Of a DNA stretch of 10,527 nt, positions 1-7,500 are shown one piece after another. The DNA is taken from assembly GCA_028565635.1 (NCBI GenBank), contig JAOXYB010017109.1, forward strand, positions 8,328-18,854, read 5' to 3'. This stretch comes from Phoronis ovalis. Taxonomy: Eukaryota > Phoronida > Phoronidae. The notes below the pieces were generated by a model. It searched no databases and was not told the origin of the DNA. It saw nothing but the letters and a program-made list of their open reading frames with translations. A program made the position numbers and the translations under genes. Each line of letters opens with the position of its first letter. Within the stretch, counting starts at the first letter, position 1.

Positions 1-245
1 TAATCCCTCTAATCCAGATAGCTTACACCTATATGTCATACATTACCTTTTGAACTGTGATTATTGTGATAAATCTGATATTTTCTCACTGAAACAGAAA
101 TTAGAATTTAAAAGAATGAAGCAATTTCACTTTACTTTTACTTTTATAATCCATGTGAGATTAATAGTTAATCCCTCTAATCCAGATAGCTTACACCTAT
201 ATGTCATACATTACCTTTTGAACTGTGATTATTGTGATAAATCTG
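1..245. repeat. Tandem duplication with 168-bp period, cut by the window edge
   Basis: Bases 1-77 and 169-245 are identical over 77 positions, from taatccctctaatcc to tgataaatctg, and differ abruptly afterwards (78 against 246). The offset of 168 bases and the perfect identity point to a recent tandem duplication or the end of a satellite-like array that continues to the left. The ORFs across it are chance. Confidence 0.9.
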
Positions 246-563
246 CAGGCATATGAGAGCAAAAGTGAACTTTGGCAAGGGTAAAAATGAATTTTGTGAG
301 TTGTGAAATGCCATAAAATGTTGAAAACTGGGAAAAAGCTGTGAGAATTTGTTGACATATTTATATGTGACATGATGAGTTACTAGTTTTAAGTGCACCA
401 TTAAAGTGCACTTTTGAGTGATTAGTGTCTATTGAAATAACTTCACACTTTTGAATATAATACATCTTCTGTCAAACTAAAATAAATAGGATCACATATG
501 TTTCAAAGCCACTCTCATCTCAGACTCTGTTGAGTGCACACTGGGGTATTAGATTAATGTACT
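246..563. other. Non-coding sequence upstream of the 94-residue ORF
   Basis: No exon is visible. AT-rich sequence with aataaatagg near 480 and a tcagact motif at 520-526 resembles a weak TATA and arthropod initiator pair for the ORF at 564, but spacing and match are poor and I make no promoter call. Confidence 0.4.
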
Positions 564-848
564 ATGGAGTTCTTTGATCTACCAGCTAAGTTGTTTCAAG
601 CACAGGAGAAGTTCATGAAGTCCTGTTTTCAAATCAGGCTTCTCGATCGTGTGCTTCATGACATTGAAGTACGTCATAAGCGAGCCATCAAGTCTGGTCA
701 TCAAGCTCGTCGAGTGCAACTGTACATGCGATTGGTTCAGACTGAAGGACTTCGTCACAGGTATTATGCATATGCTGAGAACAAGTCAATTGAAGTAGAA
801 GAGCTCCGCCAAGCTATATTTGGTTCAGAGTCAATCCATCTCATCTAA
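564..848 (+). CDS. Unrecognised intronless 94-residue ORF upstream of the first visible RhoGEF exon
   Basis: I do not recognise this protein. The ATG at 564 has a favourable context (A at -3, G at +4), and an in-frame TAA at 555-557 fixes it as the first possible start. The product is basic (16 K/R against 12 D/E), with five histidines and no signal peptide or membrane segment. It looks mostly helical, with a central R-H-K-R and Q-A-R-R stretch (residues about 37-51), then RLVQTEGLRHRYYAYAENK and an acidic VEELRQ. By eye the ORF is richer in GC and CpG than its surroundings, as a translated sequence would be. AATAAA signals follow at 963, 1028 and 1111. It may be a separate nested gene on the host strand, a retrocopy, or a transposon-derived fragment. 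It is not a RhoGEF exon, because it has its own start and stop and no splice phase joins it. Confidence 0.55.
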   Translation: MEFFDLPAKLFQAQEKFMKSCFQIRLLDRVLHDIEVRHKRAIKSGHQARRVQLYMRLVQTEGLRHRYYAYAENKSIEVEELRQAIFGSESIHLI

Positions 849-1347
849 AGAATACTGACTTTGTTTATACTTCTAAAACCCAACAGCTCTTTTAAGAGCT
901 ACCCACATCCTCAAAAAGGGCTAATCAACTTTATTGTTAGTGTATGCTCTCATCATGTTATAATAAATATTATGTCTGTGTATATAGCACAGTCAAATGC
1001 TACTGTTCGTTTCCAAATAATCAATTGAATAAAAATGTGGGTATATGAACTCTGTAACTAAAATAGCATTCTGTAAGTTTTGAAGTCTGTTTTATGATGT
1101 ATTTTTTTGAAATAAAACTTCCGGACTAAAACAAACTCTCCAAGAGCCGATATATTAAAAATGAAGGTATGTCATAAAAAGGAATAAGTAACACATTATG
1201 AAATATCCTGGCCATGGTGTACATAAGCTGTCTGTTTAGACTTAATATAATTGTCTTTGGGTATTTGGAATTTCAAGTAGTACCGTACAAATTTGTTTTT
1301 TATTGAAACAAGTAAATTTAGAGATTTTATTTGTGTCTGTTTTACAG
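849..1347. other. Non-coding stretch before the first visible RhoGEF exon
   Basis: It holds the possible 3' UTR of the 94-residue ORF, then ordinary AT-rich intron ending in the polypyrimidine tract and acceptor at 1346-1347. I looked for the exon with the first DH conserved region and did not find it. Confidence 0.6.
963..1116 (+). promoter_or_regulatory. Candidate polyadenylation signals after the 94-residue ORF
   Basis: Three AATAAA hexamers lie at 963-968, 1028-1033 and 1111-1116, within 270 bases of the stop codon. Such hexamers also arise by chance in AT-rich introns, so they only mildly support a separate transcript. Confidence 0.3.
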
Positions 1348-1524
1348 GATTACAAAGATCATCTTCTGGAAAATCCCAGTACATTGGCAAGAGACAAAGT
1401 AAAAACCATATTCCACAAAGTCGGGGAAATACGACAAATACACCTACAGTTTCAGATTGCCTTGAAATTTCAAGTAGATGAATGGGATAAAACAGAAGAA
1501 ATTGCCAACGTTTTTATTGCTTCA
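1348..1524 (+). CDS. ARHGEF10: ARHGEF10-like exon: DH domain, N-terminal helices
   Basis: This 59-codon exon begins with [10 protein letters not shown] and ends VFIAS. It is phase 0 at both ends, with acceptor tgttttacag and donor gtgagt. It covers DH helices 1b to 3, including the [10 protein letters not shown] segment and [13 protein letters not shown], which match the family closely. The first DH conserved region (the usual E-x-x-Y helix) must lie in an exon upstream of the window; I could not find it at 1-1347. Confidence 0.93.
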
Positions 1525-4500
1525 GTGAGTCGGTTGTTCTCAGTTTTATATGCTAGTAGTGCAATGAAACAACAATGTCTGTTTTATGTATTTAAAATTG
1601 CTGTTACCTTAATTTTGTTATGTGCTTGTCATTTCAGTTTGGAAAAAACATTGTGTGTGACGTCTACAGTGAATTTGTAAATAACTTTTCTCATTCCATG
1701 GAATTGATTAAGGAAATGTCCAGACAGAAACCAGCATTTGCTGACTTTTTAAAGGTACTAATTATGGATAAGTGAATAAATTCAAACATACATGTATACT
1801 AGTGTCTTTGATCTCGCTGTATTAAAGAGTTGATTTACAAAAGTATTATCTACAGAATATGTTAAACAAGCTAAAAATACCTCAAATATTAATTCCTCAT
1901 CATTGAGGCGTGGAAATAACATCAAAAGCTTTTAATACACTTTTGTATCCTAGTGGACTCTATCTGATTAGTCTTGGGTATCTTGCAGCAAAAGATCATT
2001 AACAGTTCTGACAAGCTATCGTTGTTTGGCCTGATGGTGAAACCTGTGCAAAGGTTTCCTCAGTACATACTTCAATTGCAGGTTTGTATCACCGTCTTGA
2101 TTTTTGTACGTATCAAAATAAAGGGTGACCAAAAAGTCTTTGTCCCTTGTTCCCAATATGTGATTTTATCATCCATAAATCTAAATAATCCTTCTTTCAT
2201 TAAGCCTGGACTTAATTCATAGACAATGGCGACCTCTGATGGAAATTGGAAAAGCAATCAATTGTATGTCTCCGAAAGGTTCACCAATACTGACAAAGAT
2301 ATAAGCCTAGGTTTTCTTTCCATGGATGTCTGAACTTGATAAATAAATGATGTCTCTATTTGTATTGCGTTTGCAAAAATTGTATCTGTAACTTGTAGGA
2401 TCTTCTGAAACATACCCCAGAAAACCATTCAGACAGATTAAAGTTACAGATGGCTTTAACAGAATTGGAAAACCTGGCTCAGAAGTTAAATGAAAACAAG
2501 CGAGAAAGCGAACGGAAATATGCTATAAAACAAATACTGAGCAATTTAAAATTGACTCAGAAAGGTTCAGGAACTGAAAACCGAGCTCTAATACGTCAAG
2601 ATAATATGTTCAGAGTAGTGAGTACTTTTTCCCTGCTTTACTATTATCGAATGCTCTTCATATATTTTATGTAAACAGCATTTAATTGCTGTAATATTGT
2701 TTAAAATTTCATTTGTGGAACTGAAATTTAACCTGTTTCACAACATCTTCAGCAGTGCTGACAACCTCTGTTGGAGATTGGATATTTCATTTCTATATCT
2801 ATAAACATTGTAAATTACATTTCTGCTGTCTGTAGTTTGGCTAAGTTAACTAGCACATCTGAAATACTCCAATCAGGAATATGTGAAATTTATTTTTTGC
2901 TTTGTTGACAATTGAATACCCAAGTACTCAATAAATAGTAAGTGTTAGGAAATCATTTGCCAATTTCAGTTGCTACATTTTAATAATTATCCATTCATAT
3001 GGATATGTTTAGCAGTGCAGGTTTACTTTAGTACCTACTCATTAATTGGCTGATTTGGTAAGTGTGGTATTAATTTAAACGTGCTGCTCTGTTGCTCTTC
3101 TGAGTGTTTATTTCAACTCCCAGATTATAACATTGTCATCTGTTTTATGATGTAAACATGTAATGTAATTTTATTTTATTCTAGGAATATAATTCCAATG
3201 GAGAGCTCATTAAATCCAAGGCCCGCCGCATGATCATTTTGAGTGACCTATTAGTATGCGCAGCTGTGTCTCACAGAGAATCTGTGGTGGAGGCACCATC
3301 TAGTGGCTCAGAAAAGTATGCTGTCAAATGGTGTGTTCCTATACAAGATGTAGAGTATAAGGAAACTGCCATAACGCCTCATATGTACGTAAAGATTACA
3401 GGTGGACCGGGTCGAACTACCGTTACTTCAAAAGGTAGGATTGTACGGTATATAATAATAATAATCCAACTAGGACATGACTGCTCATAGAAAGAGAGTA
3501 GGGTCCATCCACAGTAGACCGAGAAAACCTTCTTGAGGCAGAAAATCTGTCTACTGACTGTGATAGGGGTCTGACATTATTGCATCTCAAGTAAAAGTTT
3601 TTCCAAGTTATATTTTGGCCATTATCGAGAGTTCCTTTAGCTGTAAAGGTCCAATTACTAATAATCTAAAGTTACTGCATAACATTTTACAGTTTACAGA
3701 ACATTTTGTTCAGGATATTATATTTACATTTGCTAGAGGTTGTGCCAGTGGAGCCCATTGCTTTACACAGCGAAGTCAGTAATATGGTTCATGACCAAAT
3801 GGTGTTAGCTCAAATGAGTGCATTGGCTAGTTCACTCAAACTAAGCCATAAGGTTAGTAATGTTTGTAGCAGCATATAGAATTAGAGCAGTGCAGAGATG
3901 CCAAGTCCATGGATGTCAATACAGGGAGATTTTTTTTAGCGTCGCAGGCGCAAGTGCAAGGTGAAGGCACGCCCTGCTAGACGGTCCAGGTGCATGTCGC
4001 CCGGAAAATTTTGAAAATTAAAATGCAATCTGGTGCTATTTGAGCTAAAATTACTGTTTTAGTAGGCTTTTTTAGCCAATGACTTGAAACAGGGAGAAAT
4101 GACATTATGACCTGGAGATGGGTCCTAAATCAGAGAGTCTCCCTGTCAAACTGGGAGACTTGGCATCACTGCAGGTGGTTGATAAGATTTGTTCCAGACT
4201 ATCTTCATGTGCAGTAAATGCTGCGCAGCTATAAAAAACTGATCTTAAACATATGCATTAAGTAATAGCCAGTCATCGGAAATTTCTGAATCAGCTTTGA
4301 GGGGGTTCTGAATCCCTCTTGTTAAAAAGTGTCTAACTAATTATATATTAAATAATATTATTTACAAGATAGTTCAAGTATGTAAGTATGATGACAAGCA
4401 TAGTTAAGAATCTAATGTTGAATTTGTACGAGTCCTGATAAATATTGTAACCTGACCTTGTTATACCTATATGATGGTATTAACTGCGGAAAGAAAGACA

Positions 4501-7500
4501 TGCACTTACAGTCAGAGCGAAACTCGATGCAAAATATGCAATAAGGGTTGTACTGATAACTGAACAAAACAAAAACATGAAATTAAGACAAAAAAGTTGA
4601 ATTGATATTTTGCTAGTTAGAACTAGAAATGTGGAACTCTTTCTCTTAATGTTTCGAGACTCTTATGTTAATTTGTAGTTAGATTCTCTAGGTTTATATT
4701 TATACCATCATGTTATAACTTGTACTTTGTTTTTCTTTCAGAATTTTTCTGTTGAATTAATTGACTCTATCATTAGAGATCTACAAAAAAATTTGTACAC
4801 AAAAAATGAGCAACTGAAAGTGTTAGAAAGCAGCACCATACAGCTACTTATCCCTTCCAAGTATGTATTGTAAAAAAGTTTTCTTTTTTTAGAAGAAGAA
4901 ATCCTTAATATGCGCACAACTTTCCTTCTCACATATTCCCTATCTATCCAATCTTTTCTAGAACACCAGTAGGCTATATTTATTCGCTATATTTATTCGG
5001 TAGCATTTGTGTCATGTAACCAGTGGATTCCTCAGTGCTGAGTTATGTGATTGAACAATCATGCAGTTCACTAGACAGTCTGGGGTTTGATTGGGTCAGT
5101 GGCATATGTAAACAGTATATTTTTGAAAAAAATCTGAATGTTTGATTTCATTTATGATTTGTTTTGCCTTGTGCCCTTATTTGGTGTAAGAATATTAATT
5201 TATAAAACAGGCACTTACTAAGCAGATCTTTTCACCGAAGGGAAAAAAGTATATTGGCAGAAAAATGTCATGGTTGAAAGTGGGTGTCACTAACGTGAGT
5301 TAGTAGTTAGTTCTACGCTCTAGAAGCATAATTATTTATGTTACCATTAACCATACTTTTGTCTGATAGTTCAGCTTCAGTTGGCATCGTCATCATTAGT
5401 TCAACAATAAAAATAATTACATTTAATTATAATAATTGCATCACTACATATTGACAAGATCGAGTGCACAGTTCTTTGCTTATTTTTGTAAGCATGAGGC
5501 ATAATATCAAGTACATTGATCAAGTCTGATGATTTCACATATCTGTTGACGCATTTTAGTGAGGCATCAAAACGTTCCAGTATGAAGGCAGAAACTCTAC
5601 CTGGCCATGGAAAGCATGCCAAATATACGATTAGGTGAACTAGTGCATTAAAAGCTATACGCTGTTCCGTTGTATCGTGGCTTTGTGGTGTTGTGTAGGG
5701 TTGACAACTAACTTGCTGTATTGCTCTTACCAAATAAATAAATTAAGATGTTTAGTTGTGGTAATTAATGATGCAAGACCACAAAAGGAAACAAATAAAA
5801 ATCGCAGACATGATTAGGGGTTTGTTGCTTTTTAAAATTCGATGCATTTTGAAAGTTAACCTGGGCTCTTGGGGCTGCTAGTGAAATATTTCTGGTAATG
5901 CTTGCACTAAAAACACGTGCTGTGCAATAATAAACTGAAAATCGGCTGCAAAATTTATTGTTTCTTTGCAGTCTGCTGTACTACAATTTGCAAAATGTAC
6001 ATTGTATATCTTTTTGTAAAATTCTTGTACACGTTTTGTGCATCAATTAATTCAAAGCTATTGAGAAATTCTAATCTATTGTTATCTAGTTTTCTCCATC
6101 TAGAAAATTATTAGATACAGTAATGTGCAGCCTTGAAATTTTGGAAAATTTACAATTTAGTACATATATAGTGTCGACAAGTTTTCTTTGTTGTGTGCTC
6201 TTGTTTCGCTTTTTGTTGTTCGTTTAATTGTCAATGAATTTATTATATGTTGTTGTGTGTTGCACGTCTAAAAAATGTGTTAATAAAAAATGTATGACAC
6301 TCATGTTAAACTTACATATATACTTTGGAATGATGTACGGGATTAATGTAAGTTCTTTTACTTGCAGATCGGGTACTGCACAATATTTCTTCAGGACTGC
6401 CACGCCTGCTCTGAAGAGAGATTGGGTATTAGATTTCCAAGCTGCCAAATTAGCAAAAGGTTTGTATTCTATATAAATGTCAAGAAAGTAAAGCAAAACA
6501 TTCTTGTTTATGTTCATTCCCGGAGGGAGTCTTACTTATATTTTGGATCGAGGTGTTCCACCGAGGGCAAAAATTACGAACCAGCTATATACCAAAAATG
6601 CTTTAATAAAGACCACATAGTATACCAAAAACTCCAAAACAGAAAAATATTTTAATGTTCAAACTCTGGTATGTGTTTTTTTAGGAAATTGTATACAGCA
6701 TTTTCTGTAAAAAGGTAGACCTATAATAATATTGTCAGTGTATTCTTTCTTGATGTCTCTCTCGACTAGGCCTCAAAAAGTATACCCTTAACATAATAAC
6801 AGAAACTGTAAACTTACCCATGAATTTACTAAAATTCATCAAGTGGGGACACAAAGCAGCATCACATCCCCTTCAGCCAAACGTATAGACTCACCCAGTT
6901 TATTCCGTTCCATTATTACTGATTTTGGACAAATATGAGCCAGATAATGAAAAGCTTGCAGTGTACAACTTGGGATTGTCTCCCTTTGGATTTGGTGCTT
7001 TGTGCAGATAACAAATTATAGGCAAAGTATATTTTTTAATTATATGTTTTATGTTGTCTACTGTAAGCAGCATATATTTCCTGTGTCTGTTTGACATATT
7101 GCAAGATATCGGCCTTTTCAGACTTGAAAAATCGACCAGCTTGGGTATTTCCAGAAAGTGCAGGACACAAACCAAATTTGACTGAAGTGCCTTTATTCTT
7201 TAAACAGTTACCAATTGATGTTACTAGACTATACACAAAAGTGAGTAATTGCAGATTTTTCATTTCCTCTAATAACATTTTATGCTGTTTTAATGGCTGC
7301 ATGTGTAAGGTAATTAATATAATTGTGATTAACAGTGACAAAGAAACATCTATAAGTAACATGTACTGACAAAATAAATTTTTGAATTTCAAACTACAAT
7401 TACAGAAACCTTTAAGTGCTAGTGGCGTGAGTGGCTCTATATCCATACATCTGTACTGTCCAGTGGCTATAACTGTCTTCACTTCAATTTTAATGAATTT

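Noticed and set aside
50-256. 68-residue open frame at the left edge
   Set aside because: It lies across the two copies of the 168-bp repeat, so the repeated NCDYCDKS residues come from the DNA duplication and not from a protein repeat.
479-555. Possible TATA, initiator and downstream promoter element set for the 94-residue ORF
   Set aside because: The TATA-like sequence is poor and the spacing to the tcagact motif and the agatt motif does not fit the arthropod consensus.
5401-5733. Minus-strand open frame of about 110 residues in the largest intron
   Set aside because: It begins with TTG rather than ATG, has low-complexity isoleucine-rich residues near its end, and shows no motif or splice context. 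A decayed transposon fragment is possible, but nothing supports a gene.
6228-6655. Plus-strand frames running across the exon at 6368-6459
   Set aside because: Only 6368-6459 in one frame matches the RhoGEF family. The extensions on both sides are intron read past the acceptor and donor.
6525-6660. Slightly GC-richer patch with cccggaggg and short internal similarities
   Set aside because: No inverted or direct repeats of useful length and no coding match; within the variation expected for an intron.
7036-7482. Minus-strand open frame of 148 residues
   Set aside because: It overlaps the conserved plus-strand exon 7122-7240 and its splice sites, so it is the antisense shadow of real coding sequence and intron.
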